Assembly (NCBI RefSeq): GCF_032393985.1
Contig: NZ_CP135918.1
Span: 930,001-994,000 of the forward strand
DNA length: 64,000 bases
Direction: 5' to 3'
Origin: Fischerella sp. JS2
Lineage (GTDB): Bacteria; Cyanobacteriota; Cyanobacteriia; Cyanobacteriales; Nostocaceae
The position numbers were made by a program, and so were the translations under genes. The notes under the pieces were generated by a model, which had not been told where the DNA came from, did not search any database, and saw nothing but the letters and a program-made list of their open reading frames with translations. Below are positions 53,835 through 61,785 of this stretch, piece after piece (position 1 is the stretch's first letter; each line of letters begins with the position of its first letter).

Positions 53835-55661
53835 TCACATAGCGATCACTCTGGGTAAAACTAAGATAAAGGTAGTAGAGGCTGCTGTACTTTCGACACG
53901 GATTGAGCCTTTTAAATGTTTGACCAGCTTCTGCACTAGTGCTAATCCGAGTCCAGTGCCACCATATTGCCAAGGATTATGTTGAGGAAGGCGGTAAAAT
54001 GGGTCGAAAATACGTACCAGTTCATTGGTTGCAATTTCAACACCAGAATTGCTAATGCTAATCTCTACAGTTTGCTCTGTTGCAGATGCAGTAACGGTAA
54101 TTGATTCGCCCGCAGGAGTATATTTACAGGCATTGCTGAGTAATTCTGTAACTATATGTTCTAGATGAGTAATATCTGTTTCCAAAAGCGGCAGTTCCGC
54201 AGCCAGATGCAAAAATAACTGTTGTTGCTGACAAATAGTCACTTCTCGAAAAGATTCCACAATCGGAGGAAGCCAACTGTTGAGATCAATCGTGATTACA
54301 GTTAAAATATCAGCTTCCGCTTCTAAATATGTAAGTGAGAGTAAATCGTTAATCAGTTTGCTTTCTCGCTGACACTCGTTCTGTAAAATCTGTAATAGTT
54401 GTGACACTATGTCTGTATTAAATACTGTTTCTTGCTTGATAATTGCTTCTAGAGTTTGTACAGCTAGGCTAATACTGGTGATTGGTGTTCGCAATTCATG
54501 AGAAAGGGATCTGAGAAATTCGTGTTTGAGGTTTTCAAGTTTTTCGAGTTGGTTTACTTGTGTCTGGGCTAGCTGATAAAGTCTGGCTTGACGAATCGCG
54601 ATCGCACATTGATTCGCTACTTGCTGTACTAGTTTAATTTCCCATTCTGCAAACAGTTCTTGAGTGACTTTAGTCAGCCAAATATTTCCCATCACTATTT
54701 CGGCATCAAAAATGGGACAAGCTAGCTGTGTCACTACAACTAAATTTGGATTCCAATCTCGTAAAACTTCACTAAATTGCAGTGACTGTTTTTGTAATAG
54801 TGAGTGATACAGTTCGGGAAAATCTCTAACCCATCGTTTCATTCCTTGGTACACAGGAGGGATGATAGTGTACTCGTGGGCAACAGTAGTGAAAGTCTGA
54901 CTATTATCATATAATTCAATGTGACAACGCTCGACCTGCAACACCTTTGCTAATTCAGCAATAGCAGTTGCTAAAATCTTTTCTGTATCTATATAATCAC
55001 GGATTTGCTCAGTGATATTTTGCACCAAGCATTTATGCTGCAACTTCATTTCGGTTTGCAGATACTGCACCCGTTGATGTAGTTGTGCCTGTTGGATGGC
55101 AATACTAAGTTGGGTTGCTAATTGTTTGAGTAAATCAATTTCTACTTGTTGCCATTGCCGTGATTCACAACAATGCTGGGCAATTAGCAATCCCCAAAGA
55201 TCCTGCTGGCATAAAATTGGTACTACCAGATTAGCTCTGATCTGCAAAGAGGATAAGAAATCTATCTGACAAGGATGCAGCCCGGCAGCATAAATATCTT
55301 CTATAATCTGGATACAACCCCGCTTGTAGCGTTCTGCGTGCTTGGCGCTAAAGCAAGTGTCTGTGATCTTCATTCCCAACAATGGCTTACCCGGAACAAT
55401 AGTAGATTCTGCAACTATAGTCCCGCTACCATGAGAATTAAGACGGTAAATCAGTACGCGATCGCTCAATAAGAACCTGCGTGATTCTGTAACTGTGAAA
55501 TTCAGAATCGTATTTAAATCAAAAGATTGGCAAATTCGTTGAGCGATCGCACTCAATATTTGATTAGGATTACTCCCATCTTCTAAATCTTTACCTATTT
55601 GGAATTTATGACACGCTGCTTGTGTAAACTCTGCGGTGGATTCCGATGGATTAATATTCAT
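53835..55661 (-). CDS. GAF-GAF sensor histidine kinase
   Basis: The 608-residue sensor kinase has two GAF domains (about 30-195 and 220-360) and a HisKA-HATPase core. The phosphorylated His388 is in SLSHELRTPITS; the N-box is LLSNACKY, and G1 and G2 are IFDPFYR and GTGLGLALVQKL. There is no transmembrane region, so it is cytoplasmic. Cys131 in the first GAF (HPCQIDFLSSLQ) sits near the position used for bilin attachment in phytochrome-like GAFs, but the usual following His is Gln, so pigment binding is uncertain. No response regulator is adjacent. ATG at 55661. Confidence 0.88.
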   Translation of the reverse strand: MNINPSESTAEFTQAACHKFQIGKDLEDGSNPNQILSAIAQRICQSFDLNTILNFTVTESRRFLLSDRVLIYRLNSHGSGTIVAESTIVPGKPLLGMKITDTCFSAKHAERYKRGCIQIIEDIYAAGLHPCQIDFLSSLQIRANLVVPILCQQDLWGLLIAQHCCESRQWQQVEIDLLKQLATQLSIAIQQAQLHQRVQYLQTEMKLQHKCLVQNITEQIRDYIDTEKILATAIAELAKVLQVERCHIELYDNSQTFTTVAHEYTIIPPVYQGMKRWVRDFPELYHSLLQKQSLQFSEVLRDWNPNLVVVTQLACPIFDAEIVMGNIWLTKVTQELFAEWEIKLVQQVANQCAIAIRQARLYQLAQTQVNQLEKLENLKHEFLRSLSHELRTPITSISLAVQTLEAIIKQETVFNTDIVSQLLQILQNECQRESKLINDLLSLTYLEAEADILTVITIDLNSWLPPIVESFREVTICQQQQLFLHLAAELPLLETDITHLEHIVTELLSNACKYTPAGESITVTASATEQTVEISISNSGVEIATNELVRIFDPFYRLPQHNPWQYGGTGLGLALVQKLVKHLKGSIRVESTAASTTFILVLPRVIAM

Positions 55662-56175
55662 GTGAGAGTCCTTTATTGTGTTTACTGACTCTACTAGGCC
55701 TCATCTCCGTAACATAATATGTAATTGTGATAGATGCCTTAAACTGCTTTAGACAAAGCATTTTCAGTCTGTGTTGACCGAAATTTTATCGTATGCACTG
55801 CTGATGAAAAAGTTAATAAAGCTTATACTTGATCAACCTAGATAAGTCCTGCTTGTTAAAATCCAAAATCTATTTGCAGGTAAATGGCAAAATTATTTAA
55901 GTTATTTACTTAATCTTTTTTAGTATTTTTGCATACATTCGCTGCACTAAAATTTTCCATTTAACTAAAATTTATAAATCTTAATATTTATATACTGATA
56001 TTATGTCCGCTTGAAACCTATATTGTCGCGTAGGCTGGTAATTGGATTATTGCCTAATAGTTGTGCTTGCAGTCAGAATATAAAATAATAGTTTACTTTA
56101 GTAGACTTCAACTATTAGCCTGGGAATTCATTCCCAGGTAGATCATGTTAACTAATAACTGATAACTGATAACTG
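55662..56175. other. Intergenic region with a palindrome near glcD
   Basis: About 510 bases, AT-rich. It has a perfect 9-bp hairpin near the right end (56119-56138) and short AACTGATAACTGATAACTG repeats at 56155-56178 next to the glcD stop. No gene seen; the promoter for the histidine kinase is not resolved. Confidence 0.5.
56119..56138 (-). terminator. Hairpin downstream of glcD
   Basis: CCTGGGAAT and ATTCCCAGG pair perfectly with a TC loop, 38 bases beyond the end of glcD. It is a plausible terminator for glcD transcription, though no T-run follows. Confidence 0.45.
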
Positions 56176-57663
56176 TTAAAAACGTTCCATCCCTTCTATT
56201 GCCTTAAACTTCTTACCACTCTCATCCATAGCCTTTGCAGCTTCTCCACAGGTGCGCGGCGTTGGGAAAATCTTCTCTGGATTCGCTAAACCTTGAGGAT
56301 TAAAAACTTGCCGTATCCATTGCATAGTTTCTAAATCAGCTTCCGTAAACATCTGTGGCATATAACATTTTTTATCTGCACCAATGCCATGTTCACCAGA
56401 AATACTACCGCCAACTCTCACACATAACTTCAGAATTTCTCCTCCCACTTCTTCCACTATTTCTAATGCACCAGGAACAGAATTATCAAAAAGAATCAGT
56501 GGATGAAGATTGCCATCCCCAGCGTGAAATACATTCGCTATTTTATAACCATATTTTTGACTCAATGCCTCAATTTCTTGTAACACATAAGCTAATTGAG
56601 TCCGGGGAATTACCCCATCCTGCACATAATAATCTGGACTCAAATGTCCAGCAGCAGCAAACGCGGCTTTACGTCCTTTCCATAACTTGAGGCGCTGTTC
56701 TGGATCATTAGCAGAAGTAACATGACGCGCACCATTTTGTTTACAAATTTCCGCAACTTTTTGTTTATTTGCTGCCACTTCTACTGCCAAACCATCGATT
56801 TCTACTAACAAAATTGCTGTTGCATCACGAGGATAAACATTTAATGCTGTCACATCTTCCACCGCATTGATGCTGAGGTTATCCATAATTTCCATCCCAC
56901 CAGGAATAATCCCCGCACTGATGATGTCAGAAACACTCGCCCCCGCCGCTTCAATACTCGTAAAATCTGCTAGTAAAACACAGATTGATTCTGCACTTTT
57001 GAGGATTCGCAGCGTAATTTCTGTAGCGATACCTAAGGTTCCTTCCGAACCAACAAATATACCCGTTAAATCATAACCAGGCATTTCGGGGATTTCTCCA
57101 CCTAAATCTAAAATTTCGCCTTCAGGAGTGACTATTTTTAACCCCAAAACGTGGTTGGTTGTCACACCATACTTGAGACAATGCACACCCCCAGAGTTTT
57201 CCGCAACGTTACCACCAATCGAGCAGATAATTTGACTAGAGGGATCAGGAGCATAGTAAAAACCAGCACCACTTACTGTTTGTGTTACCCAGTTATTAAT
57301 CACCCCTGGTTGGACAACAACAAGCTGATTCTCTAAATCTACATCAAGTATTTGCCGCATCAAAGACGTGACAATCAAAACACTATTTTCAATGGGCAAA
57401 GCCCCACCTGATAAACCAGTACCAGAACCACGGGCAATAAAGGGAACAGCATATTTATTGCATATCTTTACTACCGCCGCCACCTGTTGAGTAGTTCTCG
57501 GTAGCACCGCCACCGCCGGGCGTTGGCGATAGCTAGTCAGTCCATCGCATTCATAGGTGATCAGTTCTTCGCGGCGTTGGACTACACCATTTTTACCAAC
57601 TGCTGCTTCAAATTCTTTGATGATGGGTTGCCAGTTGCGTTGTTGTTTGTCTTGGGTGAGCAT
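56176..57663 (-). CDS. glcD: Glycolate oxidase/dehydrogenase subunit GlcD
   Basis: The 495-residue FAD protein oxidises glycolate to glyoxylate in photorespiration, usually with GlcE and GlcF. The FAD-binding PP-loop region has IARGSGTGLSGGALP and GGNVAENSGGVHCLKYG. The C-terminal oxidase part has ANVFHAGDGNLHPLILFD and SGEHGIGADKKCYMP. Length and domains match GlcD. No glcE or glcF is next to it here, as is common in cyanobacteria where these genes are scattered. ATG at 57663. Divergent from the Uma2 gene. Confidence 0.9.
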   Translation of the reverse strand: MLTQDKQQRNWQPIIKEFEAAVGKNGVVQRREELITYECDGLTSYRQRPAVAVLPRTTQQVAAVVKICNKYAVPFIARGSGTGLSGGALPIENSVLIVTSLMRQILDVDLENQLVVVQPGVINNWVTQTVSGAGFYYAPDPSSQIICSIGGNVAENSGGVHCLKYGVTTNHVLGLKIVTPEGEILDLGGEIPEMPGYDLTGIFVGSEGTLGIATEITLRILKSAESICVLLADFTSIEAAGASVSDIISAGIIPGGMEIMDNLSINAVEDVTALNVYPRDATAILLVEIDGLAVEVAANKQKVAEICKQNGARHVTSANDPEQRLKLWKGRKAAFAAAGHLSPDYYVQDGVIPRTQLAYVLQEIEALSQKYGYKIANVFHAGDGNLHPLILFDNSVPGALEIVEEVGGEILKLCVRVGGSISGEHGIGADKKCYMPQMFTEADLETMQWIRQVFNPQGLANPEKIFPTPRTCGEAAKAMDESGKKFKAIEGMERF

Positions 57664-57777
57664 AGGTTTTGTGGAAAGATGCGATCGCTTGTGTGAGTTG
57701 GTCTAATTAATATTGTTACAGGTGTTTTATTGAATCAACTAACTTAGAAATATCGCTCTCAAGTGGTGGGTAAACTC

Positions 57778-58434
57778 ATGGTTGAGCAACTTTTAATCAA
57801 TAATGATGATTACTACATACCAGACGCTAGCCAGCTAGTTACCGAAGATGATACACCTGTGGATAATTTTGCTTCTGCTAAACAACAACGCTTGTTAGTT
57901 AGCTCTCTTTACAGTTCGTTACAAAACCAAACTTTTCTAGCTGAGTCTAACGTAGGCATTTACCATACCTACAGACAACCCGCCATTGTACCCAATGTTT
58001 TTCTCAGCCTTGATGTGCAAGTGCCACAAAACTGGTGGGAAAAGCAAAATCGTTGCTACATGCTTTGGGAATTTGGCAAACCTCCAGAAGTAGCGATTGA
58101 AATAGTTTCTAATAAAGAAGATGATGAACTGGGAAATAAACTACGAATTTATGAACAAATGCGGGTAAGTTATTACGTAGTATATGACCCCACCCAGCAA
58201 TTAGGAGAACAACAATTGCGTGTTTATGAAATTAGGGGAAGACGCTACTCCGAAACTTCTGAAACTTGGTTAGAACAAGTCGGTTTAGGCTTAACCCTCT
58301 GGCAAGGTGAATTTGAAGGTAGGCAAGATATGTGGTTACGGTGGTGCTACCAAGATGGTACGCTGCTAGCAACTGGAGATGAACGTGCAAAAGTTGCTGA
58401 ACAACGGGCTACGCAATTAGCTGAAAAACTGTGA
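57778..58434 (+). CDS. Uma2-family endonuclease-like protein, truncated by a stop in a HIP1 site
   Basis: The roughly 218-residue product belongs to the Uma2 (DUF820) family, PD-(D/E)xK-like putative nucleases common in cyanobacteria: SLDVQVPQNWWEKQNRCY, then AIEIVSNKEDDELGNKLRIYEQMRVSYYVVYD, whose EIVS and D positions form the catalytic core. The frame ends in TGA at 58434 inside GTGATCGC. One base change from the HIP1 octamer (GCGATCGC) would remove it, and the frame then runs to TAG at 58464 adding SLGIDPENL, the family's usual C-terminus. I therefore regard it as slightly truncated by a nonsense mutation. The core is intact and may still work. ATG at 57778 preferred over the GTG at 57763. 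Confidence 0.7.
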   Translation: MVEQLLINNDDYYIPDASQLVTEDDTPVDNFASAKQQRLLVSSLYSSLQNQTFLAESNVGIYHTYRQPAIVPNVFLSLDVQVPQNWWEKQNRCYMLWEFGKPPEVAIEIVSNKEDDELGNKLRIYEQMRVSYYVVYDPTQQLGEQQLRVYEIRGRRYSETSETWLEQVGLGLTLWQGEFEGRQDMWLRWCYQDGTLLATGDERAKVAEQRATQLAEKL

Positions 58435-58493
58435 TCGCTTGGCATAGATCCAGAAAATCTCTAGAGACTTGTATAAAATTTAAATCAAATATC

Positions 58494-58522
58494 TTGCCAA
58501 GTCTTGCTTGTAAGCTTATTAT
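58494..58522 (+). promoter_or_regulatory. Promoter of the tetR-dev cluster
   Basis: TTGCCA at 58494-58499 and TATTAT at 58517-58522 are 17 bases apart, about 35 bases before the tetR ATG. The TetR operator candidate overlaps the -10 box. Confidence 0.45.
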
Positions 58523-58544
58523 ATAACTAACGTTCGATATAAAA
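58519..58544. promoter_or_regulatory. Candidate TetR operator
   Basis: A 26-bp imperfect palindrome: TTATATAACTAAC and GTTCGATATAAAA, with 10 of 13 pairs matching around an AACGTT core. It lies over the predicted -10 box and the start region, 13 bases before the tetR ATG. This is the typical position for autorepression by a TetR-family protein. Confidence 0.5.
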
Positions 58545-58557
58545 TTTTTCTGTATCA

Positions 58558-59160
58558 ATGCCGAAGATTGTTGATCATGAACAGTATCGCCAAGAATTGT
58601 TGATGAAATCCTTTGATTTATTTGCTGAAAAAGGCTATGCGTCAATCACGATGCGCGAGATCGCTAAAGGTTTAGGGGTTTCTACCGGAACACTTTATCA
58701 TTACTTTCCTAGTAAAGAAGCCTTATTTTTGCAGTTGATTGAAGAATTAACAAAGCAGGATATTCTCAATTTTCTGGCTGAAGCAGGAGATGCCCAAACT
58801 TTAGCAGAACGCATCAAAACTTTGATGAATTTTATTGCGAAAAACGAAGACTATTTTTTTAAACAAAATTTACTAATGCTTGATTTTTATCAGCAGCAAG
58901 AACGAACTGAGGTGTTACATAATCAAACTCTTAGAAGAGTTTGGGATGATGCCATACAAGCACTTGCCAGCTATTTAGAAATTGAAGATCGAGCGATCGC
59001 TGAGTTTATATATTGTTTTGTTAACGGCTTAATTTCAGCACGAATGTTTGAAAGCGATACCATTTCTTACACAGAACAAAGCGAGTTGCTGGTAAACATG
59101 TTAACTGCCTATCTAGAAAATAGACAAAAGGAAACTTTATCTGAAAAAATCAGGAAATAA
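58558..59160 (+). CDS. TetR/AcrR-family transcriptional regulator
   Basis: The 200-residue protein has an N-terminal TetR helix-turn-helix (about 10-55): ELLMKSFDLFAEKGYASITMREIAKGLGVSTGTLYHYFPSKEALFLQLIEEL, split here as ITMREIAKGLGVS then TLYHYFPSKEALF. The C-terminal two thirds form the helical ligand domain. A palindromic operator candidate overlaps its promoter, so it probably controls itself and the genes after it, devB onward, with 2 bases between its stop and the devB start. The inducer is unknown. Confidence 0.88.
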   Translation: MPKIVDHEQYRQELLMKSFDLFAEKGYASITMREIAKGLGVSTGTLYHYFPSKEALFLQLIEELTKQDILNFLAEAGDAQTLAERIKTLMNFIAKNEDYFFKQNLLMLDFYQQQERTEVLHNQTLRRVWDDAIQALASYLEIEDRAIAEFIYCFVNGLISARMFESDTISYTEQSELLVNMLTAYLENRQKETLSEKIRK

Positions 59161-59162
59161 AC

Positions 59163-60446
59163 ATGACTCAACAATTTCTCTCAAACCCTTCTACTCAAAA
59201 ACTGATCGGATTAGTAATAACAGCCACTGCCTTGACTAGTGCGATCGCATTCTATGGCATCTCCCAAGCTGGCTTACTCAGCAAATCTGAACCTCCACCT
59301 GTAGAAACTCCTCCTGTCAAAAAAGTCACAGCCCTCGGACGCCTGCAACCAGAAGGAGAAGTCATTAGCTTATCTGCACCTTTAGCGCTAGATGGCGATC
59401 GCTTAGATAAATGGCTTGTCAAAGAAAGCGATCGCGTCAAAACAGGACAAGTTCTGGCAATTTTAGATTCTCAAAAACCCTTGCAAGATGCCGTCACCCA
59501 AGCCAAAGAACAAGTGAAAATCGCCCAAGCTAAACTAGCACAAGTAAAAGCAGGGGCAAAAACCGGAGAAATTCAAGCACAGCAAGCAAATATTAATCGA
59601 ATTCAGACAGAACAAGCTACAGAAATTCAGGCACAAACAGCAACCATAGCCCGTTTAAGGGCAGAACAACAAACACAAACCCAAGCCCAGAAAGCCAATA
59701 TCGGGCGTTTAACAGCAGAATTGGCGAATGCCAAATTGGAATTCCAACGCCATCAAACACTATATCAACACGGGGCAATCTCTGCATCTTTACTAGATAG
59801 CAAACGCTTAGCATTCCAAAGCGCACAACAAGAACTAGCCGAAGCCCAAGCCAACCTTCAACGCATCCAAACATCCCGACAACAAGAACTAGCCGAAGCC
59901 CAAGCCAACCTCAAACGTATTCAAACATCTCGACAAGAAGAATTAAAATCAGCGAAAGCAACTCTTAACCAAATCGCCGAAGTTCGTGCTGTTGATGTAC
60001 AAACAGCACAAGCAGAAGTAGACAATGCGATCGCCACACTCAAACAAGCACAAACAAACCTAGAACAAGCTTATATCCGCGCCCCATTCCCAGGACAAAT
60101 TCTCAAGATTCACACCCACGCCGGCGAAAAAATTGCTGATGCTGGGATTGCTGAACTCGGACAAACTAACCAAATGCTAGTAGTAGCAGAAGTATATCAA
60201 ACTGATATTGGCAAAATTCAACTTGGGCAGCAAGCAGTAATTACCGGACAGGCTTTTTCTGGAGAGTTGCGAGGAAAAGTTTCACACATCGGCTTGCAAG
60301 TGAACAAACAAAACGTCTTTAGCAACCAACCAGGAGAAAATTTAGATCGCCGCGTAGTTGAAGTCAAAATTCACCTCAACCCAGAAGATAGTACACGAGT
60401 AGGTAGTTTGACTAACTTACAAGTGCAGACAGCAATTGAGTTGTAG
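59163..60446 (+). CDS. devB: DevB-like membrane-fusion protein (HlyD family)
   Basis: The 427-residue periplasmic adaptor joins an inner-membrane ABC exporter to an outer-membrane channel of the TolC type. It has an N-terminal membrane anchor (about 15-37), a lipoyl-like half (KKVTALGRLQPEGEV), a long coiled-coil hairpin (about 115-310, Gln/Ala-rich) and the second lipoyl half (YIRAPFPGQILKIHTHAGE), followed by the beta-barrel domain. DevB, DevC and DevA export heterocyst envelope glycolipids in Anabaena, and several paralogues serve other cargo. An 18-residue unit is tandemly duplicated in the coiled coil. The gene follows tetR, and devC and devA lie 1.3 kb further on. Confidence 0.88.
   Translation: MTQQFLSNPSTQKLIGLVITATALTSAIAFYGISQAGLLSKSEPPPVETPPVKKVTALGRLQPEGEVISLSAPLALDGDRLDKWLVKESDRVKTGQVLAILDSQKPLQDAVTQAKEQVKIAQAKLAQVKAGAKTGEIQAQQANINRIQTEQATEIQAQTATIARLRAEQQTQTQAQKANIGRLTAELANAKLEFQRHQTLYQHGAISASLLDSKRLAFQSAQQELAEAQANLQRIQTSRQQELAEAQANLKRIQTSRQEELKSAKATLNQIAEVRAVDVQTAQAEVDNAIATLKQAQTNLEQAYIRAPFPGQILKIHTHAGEKIADAGIAELGQTNQMLVVAEVYQTDIGKIQLGQQAVITGQAFSGELRGKVSHIGLQVNKQNVFSNQPGENLDRRVVEVKIHLNPEDSTRVGSLTNLQVQTAIEL
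59826..59933 (+). repeat. Tandem 54-bp repeat in the devB coiled coil
   Basis: Two near-identical 54-bp units encode QQELAEAQANLQRIQTSR twice, followed by a partial third. The repeat keeps the frame and lengthens the coiled-coil hairpin. Confidence 0.75.
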
Positions 60447-60514
60447 AGTTTTGTCCTAATTTATAACGAATGTTTGATATAGATGCAATCAACAAACTTA
60501 GGAGATTTGTGAAT

Positions 60515-60862
60515 ATGCTGCAAGCAACTTACTTGTTACTTTGTATTCTTGGCTTAGCTTTACCTTACTCTCATTTCATTGCATTTCTGTTAAAACACGG
60601 TTTTAACATCCAGTTACTTTTGGAACAGCTTTTTGCTAGCCATATTTCTGCTTTATTTGGCATGGATGTAATTGTCTCAGCAGTAGTTCTTTTAGTCTTT
60701 ATCTTTTGGGAAGGAACACGCTTAAAAATGCGTTTTCTCTAGTTTTATGTTCTCAGTATTCTGACGATTGGTGTTTCATTTGCCCTTCCCTTATTTTTAC
60801 TCATGCGACAACACCAGTTAGAAAAACGAAAAGATTTTTCTAATTCAATTATCCAGTCATAA
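60515..60862 (+). pseudogene. DUF2834 membrane protein with in-frame TAG
   Basis: The frame from ATG 60515 (GGAG 10 bases before it) encodes hydrophobic helices: YLLLCILGLALPYSHFIAFL and ALFGMDVIVSAVVLLVFIFW, the DUF2834 pattern. It ends at TAG (60740-60742) after KMRFL, but the same frame continues without a gap for 40 codons: FYVLSILTIGVSFALPLFLLMRQ then a basic tail and TAA at 60862. TAG replaces the Trp codon TGG that relatives have at this point. A single nonsense change has cut the gene to about two-thirds. An upstream ATG at 60470 also exists but lacks a ribosome site. Confidence 0.65.
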
Positions 60863-60896
60863 AATGATTTGTTATTTCCAACAAAGGAGACTTAGT

Positions 60897-61499
60897 ATGT
60901 TTCGAGTTACCGGATATATTTTGATTGCTATTAGCATCATTCATGTTGTAGTTGGCGTCTGGATTTTTGCTGATCCGCTTACAGACATAATTCAGAATGG
61001 AATATTTAATACAGTTGCTCCTAATCCATTTGCTCCTTACTTTGATCGAGAAGATGCCTTCTGGTTTATGATAGCTGCCCCACTACTTTTGACTTTAGGA
61101 CAACTATGTTGCTGGGCGGAAACTCAGAGAATCACCCTACCAGCTTTTCTCGGTTGGAATCTTCTGGCAATTTCTCTAGTTGGTGTATTTATTGAGCCTA
61201 TATCAGGTTTATGGCTGTTGATATTACCAGCTTTTCTTATACTCATAGCATCACAAAGAACTACCACCAAACTCCTAAATCTACAGAATATGAAGATTCA
61301 GTCTTGTAGAACTTTCCGAGTTTGGTTTCGACTGTTCCGCAGAAAAATTCATCCTTGGTTCACTTTAGTTACAGTTGGTTGCAAAATCATTTACTCCTGT
61401 GGAATTAAACAGGATCAAGAGAAAGTCAGCTTCTTGCTAGCAATAACAAAAATCGACTTCGTAGGTGTTTATCAACTTTTAAATGATCTACTCTGGTGA
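60897..61499 (+). CDS. DUF6463 membrane protein with an abnormal C-terminal tail
   Basis: The first about 125 residues match DUF6463: FRVTGYILIAISIIHVVVGVWIF, PFAPYFDREDAFWFM and AFLGWNLLAISLVGVF, four transmembrane helices. Family members end near SQR or SQK. Here the frame continues for about 75 more residues (KLLNLQNMKIQSCRTFRVWF and onward) that look like translated non-coding sequence. A frameshift or loss of the stop is probable. ATG at 60897 is backed by AAGGAGA. The protein may be partly functional. It lies between devB and devC with the DUF2834 remnant. Confidence 0.6.
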   Translation: MFRVTGYILIAISIIHVVVGVWIFADPLTDIIQNGIFNTVAPNPFAPYFDREDAFWFMIAAPLLLTLGQLCCWAETQRITLPAFLGWNLLAISLVGVFIEPISGLWLLILPAFLILIASQRTTTKLLNLQNMKIQSCRTFRVWFRLFRRKIHPWFTLVTVGCKIIYSCGIKQDQEKVSFLLAITKIDFVGVYQLLNDLLW

Positions 61500-61503
61500 A
61501 ACC

Positions 61504-61677
61504 ATGATGACTACCGAGTTTAACCTACTGCAAGTATCATAAATTGACGAAGCAAGCGCAATTTTAGCAAATACATTTAACGACGATCCTATTTTTGATT
61601 ACTTCATTTCTAAAAGCGATCGCTCAAGAATCAACATCCTAAAAACATTATGCAAAATAGCATACCTTCAAAGATAA
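61504..61677 (+). pseudogene. GNAT acetyltransferase N-terminal remnant
   Basis: From ATG 61504 the frame reads MMTTEFNLLQVS, then TAA at 61540, then IDEASAILANTFNDDPIFDYF and RSRINILKTLCKIAYLQ, before TAA at 61677. The FNDDPIFDYF stretch is a typical opening of cyanobacterial GNAT N-acetyltransferases. Two stops and the absence of the acetyl-CoA binding half show a dead fragment. It is the third damaged gene between devB and devC. Confidence 0.6.
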
Positions 61678-61785
61678 CGAAAATCGAATCACCCATCTGT
61701 GTGCATCTGTGTGCATCGGTGTTCGTTTCTTAAAAAAATTTGTCACACCCTTAACTCACCTCAAACAAAAACTTAAACTATCACC

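Noticed and set aside
53835-55661. Bilin-binding photoreceptor reading of the GAF histidine kinase
   Set aside because: A Cys lies near the usual chromophore position, but the following His is Gln and the flanking motif resembles ordinary GAF domains, so a photoreceptor role is not claimed.
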